A stretch of 64,000 bases of DNA from Metarhizium brunneum (taxonomy: Eukaryota > Ascomycota > Sordariomycetes > Hypocreales > Clavicipitaceae), in NCBI RefSeq assembly GCF_013426205.1, contig NC_089422.1, positions 3,844,001 to 3,908,000 on the forward strand, given 5' to 3'. The translations under genes and the position numbers were made by a program. Positions within the stretch are counted from its first letter, which is position 1. Every line of letters begins with the position of its first letter. The notes below the pieces were generated by a model that saw only the letters and a program-made list of their open reading frames with translations, searched no databases and was not told the origin of the DNA. Shown here one piece after another: positions 46,673 through 57,624 of this stretch.

Positions 46673-49293
46673 GTCGACGTCACGATGGAGAGTGACGAGG
46701 GGACAGGATGTTTCGAGAGGGGACAAAAGCAAAGTTAACAAAGCAAAAAAAAAAAAAGAAGGAGGTGTAAAAAGGACCAACGCGACGAACACGACCTACC
46801 TACCCAAGGTACCTAGGTAGGTAAGTGGACAGCAGTTCTTTGTTGCTGGATAATGCCAACTGACTGCTCACACGGCAAGAGCCTGCCAACGCGGCTGCAC
46901 TTTCCCCCCGATTTGGCGGCCCGGCAGCGTTCTCTACTTTAGCAGTGATGGCGGCTCCTGAGGCGGAAACAGCAGCATCAATTAGGAGAATTTGCATCTC
47001 GCATACACCTGTGACGCACTACGGCCGATTCTGCCAGGTTGGCCGATGTATGAACAGGCATAACAGATGATGCAGATGGAATATCCAAGGCCTGAGCTCC
47101 GAAATTAATCCTTCTTTTGTTACGTCGTGGTCGGCCCATGGTCGCATATGGCCAATTCCCATGGCGACCAACGAGTGCATTGGAGACGAGCAACGCTTGT
47201 TGAACCACGTCCCAAAGACGATGAATTGCTTCAGAATACGGTGTACTAAACGAGGGGAAAAGTCTGCGCCCGCCTCTTTTGGTGTCGATTTCTTATCTAC
47301 ATTGACAACGATTTGTTTTCACAACCAATCCCGTCTGCTCTGTACAACACCAACACCCGAAGCCAACTGACCGACTCGAAAAGGTTCTTGTCGGGAATTA
47401 ATGTGGAGAATTCCCTCGGCTGTCGCTAACAGTTTTCTTGGCAACGGCTAGCTCTTGCCGACCGGGGAACCCCGGCTCGCGTCTCTCGTCCCATCACGGT
47501 CCAAAGTCCAATGAAACACCACATGTCAAACATTCATGGTTGGTACGGACCCACTAGGCTGGTGGAAGCCAGTGGACCAACTTCCCGTCCCTGTGGGTCA
47601 GACGGGCCAGCCAGGAGTCACGTTCACCTCATGTTGAGAAACAACTCGGGGTGGACATGGTGCCCCAGATCCCGATTACAGATCCCGATTACAGATGTGA
47701 GCAACTTATCACTCTCTGCAAATGAAGAAGAAGGGTGCGAAAGAGCTCGTCGGCCAGCAGCGCAATTGCGAGTTCTTTTCCGGCACGCTTAAAATAAAAA
47801 CCTGCGTGTTCGGCTCGGTCGAGGCGAATCTACGGGCTGGAAACCATCTCGGGGCCTGCACATTTTGGACCAGGCCAAAGGACAGTTCTTCAACGTTCCA
47901 GATCTCGCTACCAAGTACGCTTTATTTCTTGCACTAGTATGTTGTGGACATGGTTTGATACTCCGTACGGAGTACTCCGTACAAAATTACGTGGTGACGC
48001 CGTGGCCGGGGCATGAGGGTAATCAATGATCATCAGTGCAACACGACTCAGGACCTCCGAGTCCTCACATCTCGTGGCCCCCTCCTTCCCAGCCGTTCAC
48101 AATTCACACGTTCAATATCGTCTTGTCACGTATCATAAATCAACCGTGACACCGCTCCTCCTTTGTCCGCACAGACCGTACCACAGCCCCATGTCCAAAC
48201 TCCAAACGCCGCACCGGTGAGGATGCAGCCGGGAAGGGGAGGTCAAAGTATTTCCCTTGCTCCGGCTTCTTCTGACTAGTGAGATCGATCGACACATGGA
48301 CTTGGATGTTCCTGTTGAAGCCTACTACTCCGTACTGCCGCGGTGGCTCTTCTGTACTCCGTGCGCATACTTGACACGGCCTGGACCATGCAGTGTCACA
48401 ACACGGGAGGCACGGGGCAATTCGATTCTCTGCTGGGGCTGATGGGGGGGCTTGGGGGTTATTGAGTTGCTCCCAACACTGCCGTGGCCGCTACGGACCA
48501 TCGTACAACACAGGCCACGAGGGTGGTTGTTGGTCTGCTCAAAATCCGTGGCAATCATCATCATCTTACTGCCGTGATAGTAAGCTTCTGCTCCCAGCTT
48601 GCATCGAGTAAATTTTCCAAGGCGCTCCGTCTCACTCCAAGTATAGCCTCCCCCCCCCCCCAAAAAACAAAGTCATCAAGTAAACTACATACTAGTAAGC
48701 ACCATACTCCGTACAGAGCCCCCATATGGCGGCAGCTATCTGCAACGATACTCTCTAAGCGACACTGCAATTTCGGTCCTGTGCCGACTTCAGGTCATGG
48801 TCGAGTCATCCCCACGTGGCCGGGTAAAAAAAGACGGCGAAGGTTCTTCGCCAGGCCCTGGTACGGCGTATGTATGTAGTGGTACTAGTGTAATGTAGTT
48901 ATGTCTCCCCATGTCGATGGCCTCTGCCAACCTGTACCACCAATGATGGTACATGACTGAATCTGGCTGTAAACACCGATGTTGAAAAGACTCCGAACCA
49001 TCCCTTGTTTCCTGCCCTTTGCTTTTCCTTCCTGGACGCGTTGGTTGATGCGGCTGCATGCCCATAGAATAATTTCAATTTTTCCATATGCCGGGGACAC
49101 GACAATATTCCGAAATTTCGGTCACGTACTCCGTATGCATGGTTAATTTGTTCCAGCTGACCTGAGTCGATTCGAGGTCTGTGGTGCTGCAGGATGAAAT
49201 GTTGATCGGGCTGGTACGGAGTAGTATATACTTGATCTGGTCCCCCTTTGCCGCTTTCCGAGACTTGTCCTGTTGGCGCTTGCAAATTGCACA
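46673..49293. other. Long divergent intergenic region
   Basis: About 2.6 kb between the MFS transporter and the SAT4-type gene. It contains TACGGAGTA-type copies at 47959-47982, 48326, 48705, 49127 and 49215, an inverted repeat CCGGGG/CCCCGG at 47462-47475, and a C-run at 48649-48660. Frames here are short and unconvincing. Confidence 0.45.
47959..47982. repeat. Overlapping TACTCCGTA/TACGGAGTA palindromes
   Basis: Three overlapping copies of the 9-mer form a perfect 16-bp palindrome (TACTCCGTACGGAGTA) plus one further unit. It is the densest example of a motif scattered through intergenic DNA in this window. Confidence 0.8.
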
Positions 49294-50846
49294 ATGGCCT
49301 CGAACGGGAATTTGGCCCGTCAAGATGTAGACAGAGGGTTTGTTATTCTGGCTGTTGGCTGGATAGAATGCGGCATCACGGCCTTGTTCGTCACCGGTCG
49401 AGTATACAGCCGTTTTCAGAAGCGAGGCGGCCTGGGAGCAGATGACTGGCTTATTTTGATATCGTTTGTAAGTTGTCCTGTCGCGCGTTTTTATAAATTT
49501 GATTCATTTCTCGCTGTTCCTGCACATCTTGGGATGCTCATCGGTGGTAATAACTTTACCAGATACTCGCCGTCGCCTTCATGGGCGTCACCACACCAGA
49601 AGTGCAATATGGCACAGGGAGACACCTCGAGTTCCTCTCTGAAGATGAAAAGATCCAGTCGGTCAAGCTCGACTGGGTCAGTCAGGCATTCCACATTATG
49701 AGCACCGCCGTGGCCAAGATCTCGATTGTCCTCTTCATCCGGCAAATCATTGGCAAGGGCCACTCCCGCATGTGGTTCCTCTACATCATGGTAGCCATGC
49801 TGTTCGTCATCAGCGTCGTTTGCGTGGCCTTTATCTTTGCGCAGTGTACGCCTGCTGCGGCCTTGTGGGATCCAAGGCTGAGCGAGGTCGGAAAGTGTTG
49901 GGATCCCAAGGTGCAACAGGGTTATGGGTATTTCACAGCCTGTACGGAACCTTCTCCTCTCTTTCAGTCACGGGACTAACAAGACTCGCACGCGTGCAGC
50001 CTTCTCCGTCTTTTCGGACTTTGCGTTGGCCGTGTTTCCCGTCACCGTGTTGTGGAACTTGCACATGGAGTGGCGGCTGAAGATGAGCCTCATGTTTTTC
50101 ATGGGCCTGGGCGCGTTGTAGGTGACCTCTGCCGAGCATTTGGAGGAGTTGGTTTTTTTTAGGCTGGCTGACACACCGACATCAAAAGTGCCGGCATTGC
50201 GTCCATTATCAAGACGATGAAACTCGAGACGCTCTCCTCCCGAGGCGATTATACGTGTAAGGAGTAAATCCCTGCGCTTTGACAGACGCTCTGACAGGAA
50301 TTGACTTTTGGGCCAATGCAGATGAAACAGTTGACCTAATCATCTGGATGATGTAAGTGGGCGCCTTAAAAGGAAAGAGCGATGGCCTTTGGACTTTAAA
50401 GTCAAAGACATGTCCTCTTCTCCCCGTGCGTTGGCCAAAAACACCAGGCTAACGAATGCTCTTGGACAATCAGGACCGAACAATTCTGCATCATCATCGC
50501 CGCGTGCATTCCGCCGATGCGCTCCCTCTTCGTCAACATCTACCGCAAAGTCTTCAACATCCAGTCCACCCACGACGCGTCGACAAATAAAACGGGTGGC
50601 ACGAAATCCAGACAAGGCTACGTCAACCAGCCCTCGCAAAACGAGGAGCACGGTCTGTCGCGCATGGAGTCGGGCTACTGGCGGAATGAGACGGAGATCT
50701 CGGCCGCGGCCTATCGCTCAGAGCCAGACGGCGACAATTCGAGTGGCCATGCCGATCGGCGGAGCGACAGCGATGAATTGCTGAGGGAGCAGCACAGGGG
50801 AATTGTGAAAAGAACCGAGGTGATGGTTTCCGAGCATCGGATGTGA
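49294..50846 (+). CDS. SAT4/rhodopsin-domain seven-helix membrane protein
   Basis: Six exons (49294-49467, 49563-49941, 50000-50117, 50189-50256, 50322-50352, 50474-50846) give 380 aa. The hallmark of the SAT4 (fungal rhodopsin-domain) family is seen at RVYSRFQKRGGLGADDWLILISF. Next come LDWVSQAFHIMSTAVAKISIVLF, a hydrophobic WFLYIMVAMLFVISVVCVAFIFAQC helix with CTPAAALWDP and KCWDP, FSDFALAVFPVTVLWNL, GALFAGIASIIKTMKLETL, DYTYETVDLIIWMMTEQFCIIIAACIPPMRSLF, and a hydrophilic Ser/Asn-rich tail. The small exon of 31 nt restores the YETVDLIIWMM segment. It is not a retinal-binding opsin. Members are often near secondary-metabolism genes, and a receptor or membrane-associated role is inferred. 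Boundaries are well supported by the family motifs. Confidence 0.93.
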
Positions 50847-51271
50847 CCAAGAAAAGAAGGGAAGGGGGGAATTTCGTGCTCATGCCTCTCACCACTTGCA
50901 GTTTGGACGCGGATATCATTCCCAAGAAAGGAAGACCTTTGGCGCCCGCATTCAATTGTGGCTGCCGCGTGGAAAAGCATGTCTCGACCATGATTAAGCC
51001 CGTCAACGGCTATGACGACATGACTACCACCACCAAGCACGAGGGCTGAATAAATGGACCTCTAGCCATCAAAAGGAACATCTACCTAGATGTTGTGTAT
51101 CTAGCATCGCATCTGTCTCATCTGCATACCAGGTGAAGCATCGCTGGTTTTTCATCGACTACTTGAAACGGATACTGCGTCAACTCTTTGCTACTGTAGC
51201 ACAAGGGGCCATCATCCTCTCACAATCCATCGTGTCTCCAAGAACCGTGCCAGTAAAAAAAACTCTTCGAG
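50847..51271. other. Short intergenic region before the FABP-like gene
   Basis: About 425 bases holding a terminator and the promoter of the next gene; no other feature seen. Confidence 0.5.
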
Positions 51272-51740
51272 ATGACGGACGTCTTCACCGGAAAATACAA
51301 GCTAATCAAAAGCACTGGTTTCGACGAGTTCCTCTCAGAGCTAGGTAGACGCGACCCCGGGAGATGCCATCCTCTAGCTCCAGGCTTTGACTTACCCCAA
51401 CCTAGGCGTCCGCCCGATAAAGCGCCAGCTGGCGAAATCGGCGTCTCCGGAGATCGAAATAGAAAGGAGCGGAGATGCGTGGCATGTGAAGAGTAAAGCT
51501 GGACTGGGAAGTTCCGAGTTTACATTCAAGCTGGGCGAGGAGTTTGAAGAAACCCGCCAGGATGAGGCCAAGGTCCGCAGTGTGGTGGTGCAGGACGGCA
51601 ACAAGTGGACACAAACGCAGACACCGGTGCATAGCAGCAAGATTGTGACGATTGTTCGCGAATTCAAGGAAGAGCAGATGACGACTAGTGTGACTGTTGG
51701 TTCCGTCACTGCTGTCCGGGTTTTTGATCGCGTTGTGTAG
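51272..51740 (+). CDS. Animal-type intracellular lipid/fatty-acid-binding protein (FABP, calycin fold)
   Basis: Exons 51272-51344 and 51406-51740 give 135 aa, the size of a FABP. The protein begins MTDVFTGKYKLIKSTGFDEF and joins LSELG to VRPIKRQLAK across a 61-nt intron (GTAGAC to CCTAG). It carries EIEIERSGDAWHVKSK, SSEFTFKLGEEFEETRQDE (the most conserved block of the family), KVRSVVVQDGNKWTQ, KIVTIVREFKEEQM, and ends VTAVRVFDRVV, where the Arg of the Arg-x-Tyr ligand motif is kept and Tyr is Phe. These proteins form a ten-stranded barrel that holds one fatty acid in the cytosol. No signal peptide is present. The family is regarded as essentially animal, so a fungal copy is unusual. Codon use looks like the neighbours, so a recent contaminant is unlikely. 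Ligand and role are unknown. Confidence 0.9.
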
Positions 51741-52405
51741 GTACTTTTTTGTTTTATTTTGGGACGTGTTGGTGGTGACTGGACTAGCTTGGATATGCGT
51801 AGTAACGAGAATACGTAAAGTTCAATGAATACATGACGCTCTAGAGGTGGTAAACACCACGCTATGTTGATCTTACATGTTACTCCGTGAGACCCAGTCA
51901 GGCTATGCCGCGGAGTAGAAGCAGCTATATCTATTATCTAAATAATACTCTTTGCTTCCATTTCAAACTCTGCCATACCCTATATTCACATTCATCTTGA
52001 CTTGTCCTGAGACCTTAATTGGAACCGACAGGGGACCAGACAAAATTCACAGCCAAAATGCCACGCATCGCCCCACACAATACATGTCACAAAGTGCCCG
52101 ACTATTTCTGTCATGCCCTGCCCCTCCACCCCCCTGCCCCTCGCCTCTCGCTCCTCGACCTAATATGTACATGTCAAGTACTACTAGTATGTACGTACAT
52201 TCAACCCTCAGACCCCAGTGCTTTCTAGAAACCGCCATCATCAACATAAGTAGCACTTGAGACATCAGTTCCTGGAGCCTTGTCCGCGAGAAACCAACTT
52301 TCCCAGTCCCGTCCCCTATCCAGTCGACACCGTCCAATCCCTCACCCGCACCCGTGCGGCGCCTTCGCAGATTCCTAGCTCGATCCCTTGCCGCGACACA
52401 CAACG
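51741..52405. other. Intergenic region before GET3
   Basis: About 660 bases with the presumed GET3 promoter and leader, which is C/T-rich from 52100 to 52400. No gene. Confidence 0.5.
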
Positions 52406-53528
52406 ATGTCGTCAGCCATCATCTCCGCCGACGACGCTCTCGAGCCCACGCTCCAGTCCCTCCTCGACCAACGTTCTCTTCGCTGGATCTTTGTCGGCGG
52501 CAAAGGCGGCGTCGGCAAGACCACCACATCGTGCTCCCTGGCCATTCAGCTCGCCAAGGTCCGCCGCTCAGTGCTCCTGATTTCCACCGACCCAGCGCAC
52601 AACCTCTCCGATGCGTTTTCTCAAAAGTTCGGCAAGGAGGCCCGTCTGGTCAATGGCTTCGACAACCTGAGCGCCATGGAGATTGACCCCAACGGCAGCA
52701 TGCAGGATCTCTTGGCCGGCCAGGGCGAGGAAGACATGAACGCCATGGGCGGCGGCATCGGTGGCATGATGCAGGATTTGGCATTTGCTGCAAGTTACAC
52801 TCCTCCTTGACCTTTTTTCTTCTTTTTCTTTTTTAATAATTCCGCCATTCGCAACACATTGTAAGCTAACTTTGCGTCTCCAAAAAAAAAAGATCCCCGG
52901 TATCGACGAAGCCATGTCCTTTGCCGAGGTCCTCAAACAAGTCAAGTCGCTCTCGTACGAAACCATCATCTTCGACACCGCGCCCACCGGCCACACCCTG
53001 CGCTTCCTCCAGTTCCCCTCGGTCCTCGAAAAGGCCCTCGCCAAGGTCTCCCAGCTCTCCTCCCAGTACGGGCCCCTGCTCAACGGCGTCCTCGGCTCGG
53101 GCGGCGCCCTCCCCAACGGACAGAACCTCAACGAGATGATGGAGAAGCTCGAGTCGCTGCGCGAAACAATCTCCGAGGTAAACACGCAGTTCAAGGACGC
53201 CGACCTGACCACCTTTGTGTGCGTCTGCATCGCCGAGTTCCTGAGTCTCTACGAGACGGAGCGCATGATCCAGGAGCTGTCGAGCTACGGCATCGACACG
53301 CACTGCATCGTCGTGAACCAGCTGCTGTTTCCCAAGAAGGCGAGCGAGTGTGAGCAGTGCAATGCCAGGAGGAAAATGCAAAAGAAGTACCTGGACCAGT
53401 ATGAGGAGTTGTATGCCGAGGATTTCAACGTCGTCAAGATGCCCTTGTTGGTGGAGGAGGTGCGAGGCAAGGACAAGTTGGAGAAGTTTAGCGAGCTGTT
53501 GATGAAGCAGTATATTCCTCCCGAGTAA
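52406..53528 (+). CDS. GET3: GET3/TRC40 ATPase for tail-anchored membrane proteins
   Basis: Get3 takes tail-anchored proteins from Sgt2/Get4-Get5 to the ER receptor Get1-Get2. Exons 52406-52789 and 52893-53528 give 339 aa. The deviant P-loop [16 protein letters not shown], switch region [12 protein letters not shown], the [15 protein letters not shown] switch II, the CEQC zinc-binding pair (dimer interface) and the VNQLLFP motif are all present. Joining DLAFA to [14 protein letters not shown] restores the family sequence exactly, and to do this the intron must begin with GC rather than GT: the donor is GCT|GCAAGT. The nearest GT would shift the frame. The intron ends AAAAAAAAAAG with a GCTAAC branch site upstream. 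The start is the ATG with [10 protein letters not shown]; an ATP-binding ArsA-type fold is certain. Confidence 0.97.
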
Positions 53529-54154
53529 GCTTTTACGGTTTGGACATGCATGCTGGGCGATTGAGAGCGGGCGTTGTTGTAGCGTGGGTGTGTTGTGATG
53601 ATGGGGCCATATTTCGTCATGATGGGACATGATGTACATGATAAGCGTACAAGGAGCGTCACATTGGTCATGATACACATATATAGAACCGGTTTCAATT
53701 GAATAAAGAATTTGATTGGGAAAAGTGTATAAAGATTTTTTTTTTGGAATTTGTCTTCTCTCTAAAGAGTAATAATGATGAGACCTGCGGTCATGGTATC
53801 TGGAAGAATTCCTCCTGAACCGAGCCAATCCATTTACGCCGTAGCAATGCCAATTCTTCCGTCAAACTGCCACCCTTTGCTCTGCAAGCCAAACAAGGTG
53901 GCCTGGTAAGTCAACGCCATTGAAAAGAAATAAGAGGGCAAAAAGCCCCCGTCCCAACGCCGATCCAAAAAAGTAAAAAAACAAAGAAAAGCCAGTAGCC
54001 ATGAATATTCGTCTGGCTCAAGCATTCGTGTTGAGATCGCCAGCCGCCGTGATGATAATATGCAGTTGGTCCGGGCCTACAGAGACGGCCCGTCCTCCTG
54101 GACGAGCACATGTCATCCTGGGCACGAGACGTGAGAGAGAGATTGTTGTCAAAG
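53529..54154. other. Convergent intergenic region
   Basis: About 630 bases between the ends of GET3 and MPE1. A T-run lies at 53733-53741; no gene. Confidence 0.55.
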
Positions 54155-56260
54155 TCACAATTCGCGGTAGTCGCTGGGTCTGATCCTGCGTTGCTTGTTT
54201 TGGTGGCGATGAGGGTTGACCGGCTTTCGAAAATAGGCATCCTCATCGGCCTGATTGTTCTGCTGGCCGAAATTCTGCCCTCCATTTTGGAAACCACCCA
54301 CGCCGCCCATGTTTCCCATATTTCCGCCCATTCCGTTCATGGCATTCATACCATTCATACCATTCATACCATTCATGCCACCGCCCATGCCACCCATGCC
54401 ACCCATGCCACCCATGCCGCTCATGCCGCTCATGCCGTTCATGCCGTTCATGCCGGGCATACCGCCCATACCGTTCATACCGTTCATGCCGCTCATATCC
54501 CAGCCGCCGTTCATCCCAAAACCTCCACCCATGTTTCCAAAGTTTGGCATGCCCATCATCGGCATGCCCATCATGTTGGGTGGCATCCCCATGTTCATAT
54601 TCATGTTCATGCCTGGCATGCCCATCATATTTGGAGGCATCATGCCCATGCCGTTAAGCATCATATTAGGCATACCCATGTTAGGCATGCCGTTCATCAT
54701 GTTGTTGGTGCCATTCATGTTGCTTTGTTGGTTTTGCATCGCCTTGGGGCCTTTAGGGATTTTTGGGTTTTCGAGAAAGTCGTCTGCTGGCCGTTTCTTC
54801 AGGTTGATCTCTTGCGTATTCGACTCACCCACAGCTTGCTTGTCCTCGGACTTGACAACCTGCATTTCGCCTTCTGCGGCAACTGTGGGCGACTTGACGG
54901 TGGCTTCTGTAGGAGTTGGAGACTTCTGTGTTGTTTTCGACTCTTGTGCGTTCCCCGATGGCTCCCCCTCTGGCCCCTTTTCTTCATCATCAGTCTTGGC
55001 ATCGACATTCTTAGTGCCGTTCTCAGGGGTAGCAACATCCCCCTTGGGAGATACTGGCGGAGGGCTCTTGGCAGTCTCCTTTTCCTTGAGGTATTCCTGC
55101 ATCTTCTTTGATGTTTCGTCATCAGGCTGAAGGTCATCGATTAGCACACCTTCAGTTTGACATGCAGGGCAGACGAAGTCGCTTTCTATGAGAGCATTGG
55201 TTATGCAATCATTGCAAAACGTCTTCTTACAGCAAGGCGTCTTCATTGGTTCTATGAACATCTTTTTGTCAATCGAACATTGTAGACCCCTCTCCTGCAC
55301 TTCCTGATCTTCGGCTTGAGCTTCTTTGTTAGCCGTAGACGACTTGGCTTTAGCCTGATATTGCTCCCATGATGCCTTGTCCGGCTCTGCAATGACAAAT
55401 TCTCCCTCGGCATTGACCATGATGCCAGATGGTCGTTTAGATTCATCGCCATCTGACTGGGCCAATACCACCGACTTGTCAACCTTCTGGAGGAAAGATC
55501 GGGGGATGCCAGTAGTCCTCTTTACACGGGGTCGGTTATCAAAATCAGGATCATCGTTTGTTGGGCAAAGCTGAATCCAATGCCCCTTATTGCCACAGCG
55601 GTAGCAGATGTATCCCTGGGGAGGATCATGGTCAGGGACATTGGCTGGCTTCTTAGCTCCTGGTTTCAAGACGGGAGCTTGACTATGGATCTGTTAGCTG
55701 GGCTACTTCAGTCAATATAGAGACGCAGGCACTTACTGAGACATTTCTTCCTGTTGGGCAGACCACTGTTCCGTCTGGGCCGCAAACATGGCCGCCATTT
55801 TCTCCTCCTCCGTCATGGCATTGTTCATCTCACTGATAGCAGTGGCACTCGGCTTTGATGATGAGGCCTTGGATGACTGCTCTTTGCGGCCTGCATTCTT
55901 TGCAGTCACTGGCATCTTGCCTGAAACATATCTTGCGGCTCTGCCGGCTCCAGGTTTCAGAGCTGGCTGTCGCCGAGCTATGACGGTTGTTGATCTAGGA
56001 ATGATGGTCGTGTCATCGTCGTATTCTAAGCAAGTGTTAGCATCTTTGCAACTTCGCCGTCGCCTGGTAGCTTGTGGGAAGTACGCACCTTCACTGTTGT
56101 CGTCGGTGTATATGAAGAGGTCAAAATCTGTGCCATCTCCCAGGCCACTCTTGTTGATAATTTCACGCTTCAACTCAAAAACTGAGATACCTGTTCCGTC
56201 AAATTCCACTCGGGTGGGTTCTTTCTGAGACTTAAACTTGAAAAACACTGATGACGCCAT
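54155..56260 (-). CDS. MPE1: MPE1-type subunit of the cleavage and polyadenylation factor (DWNN, zinc knuckle, RING/U-box)
   Basis: Mpe1 (human RBBP6) is part of the pre-mRNA 3' end cleavage and polyadenylation machinery. Three exons (56260-56089, 56025-55737, 55682-54155) give 662 aa. The DWNN ubiquitin-like domain starts MASSVFFKFKSQKEP with SVFELKREIINKSGL. The zinc knuckle is CYRCGNKGHWIQLC near residue 180. The RING/U-box-like part reads LQCSIDKKMFIEPMKTPCCKKTFCNDCI, then FVCPAC. Intron 1 joins NSE to EYDDDTTIIPRST; intron 2 needs the acceptor at ATCCATAG to give MSHQAPVLKPG, because the nearer CTAACAG would break the frame. The C-terminus (residues about 500-620) is a long Met/Gly/Asn-rich run of MNGMNGM and GMGGMGG units. 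Long plus-strand frames here are mirror images of this repeat. Confidence 0.96.
54255..54725 (-). repeat. Low-complexity MNG/GMG coding repeat in MPE1
   Basis: Six-base and nine-base units built on CAT/CCC/GTT (plus strand) encode Met-Gly-Asn repeats. It creates long spurious frames on the plus strand. Confidence 0.85.
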
Positions 56261-57450
56261 TTTGAGATCTGATTGACTCGGGCAAATCCTTTGTTACGAG
56301 GAATGCAGACAGCAGCAATGTCAGTAGCGTCGGGGAACGTCGCGAAGCGATGTACCAGTAAATGCTCAATCGCTCGCCCAAAAATGAAATCAAAATTGAA
56401 TTGTTTTCTCTCTTTTTTCTTCTTCTTGTGCTAGAGACGGCAGTTATTTCTTTTGAGTGATTTCCCTTCTCTTGAAATTCCTCTCCTTTATTTTGTTTTT
56501 TCTCTCGCACTCGAGTGCTATTCAGGATAAGTTGAAAATTAAATAGTCAATTCTGATTGTACTTGGAAACAAAACAAATGAATATAGCGGTTAGAGGGTT
56601 GAACAATAAGGAGTACAATAGGCAGATGCCTGAGGAATATGCTAGCCCACACGTTCCACCTCACAACCGATTCAACCACGAGAATACACCCACCGCTCCA
56701 GAAACGCCTCGAGTTAGCCAAAGAGCCTGATATCTAGATATCCTTGCAAAAAAGCAAGCGCGCGACACTGAAATGGGGGTGGTGTTCCGTCTTGAGCTTG
56801 TCGAACCACTTCGTCGTTGTTCGTCAAAGGGGGGTGGCGGAAGGTCATGCACTATCCGCGTGATGCGGCTGGGCAAGGTCACGAATGGCGCCGAGTCGTC
56901 TGTGTGAGCATCAGCCAGCTGTCGATTAGTGCAAGCGATTCCCCAGAAGCCAGAGTTGGAAAATCTGACGATCCGACGATGGATATGTCGACAGATGATG
57001 GGAGAGGGAGATGGGCTGAAGTTGGTTGATGAGGAGAAAAGCTGGAGAAGCGCAGGGAGACAGGCGATCCATTAATAATACTAGCTTCGGCCAAATGCGA
57101 CGCAAACACTGTCCGAACGCCGGGGCCAAGTTCTCGGACAAACACAGCTTCCGGCTTCCGGCAATCATCTCGCGTGCTACCGAGAAGTACGTACCCCTAA
57201 GATGTCCATTTTTATTAGCGCCTGCGGTGGATCCGGTCTCGCAAAAAGTTCCCTTCACCAGTCAGCACATTTCCATTGGCTGCCGTGAATAACCGTTCCT
57301 CCCGCACCTTCTCTTTGCAAGTGCAGTTGCGTTTGCGTCCTACCTTGAGTGTGCTGCAGCACCCAAGCACCTTCCACCTTCCCAGTGCTTAGCATCTCCC
57401 CCACCTGCTACAAAGGGTCAGGTAATACGGAGCATGTGCAGCGAAGAGTG
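56261..57450. other. Divergent promoter region
   Basis: About 1.2 kb between MPE1 and the dipeptidase gene. No gene and no 9-mer copy in its exact form, though a TACGGAG variant lies at 57426. Confidence 0.5.
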
Positions 57451-57624
57451 ATGCCCCGCACCGTCTTGCTACAGGCGGCGCTCTGCCATATTCCTCGAGC
57501 AACTCATAGAAGATCTCTCCCCCTCAATTTCATGTCTTCTTCATTAAAATCGCAATTCCAGGGGAAGATTGCTTGTCGTCGTTCATACCTTACAGACTCT
57601 ATCCGCATCCATCAAGCTAAAAAG

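Noticed and set aside
53521..53828. Part of a 320-codon minus-strand frame overlapping GET3
   Set aside because: It is antisense to the well-supported GET3 gene.
54110..55130. Long plus-strand frames (up to 333 codons) rich in His/Thr/Pro
   Set aside because: They are mirror images of the low-complexity MPE1 coding repeat on the minus strand.
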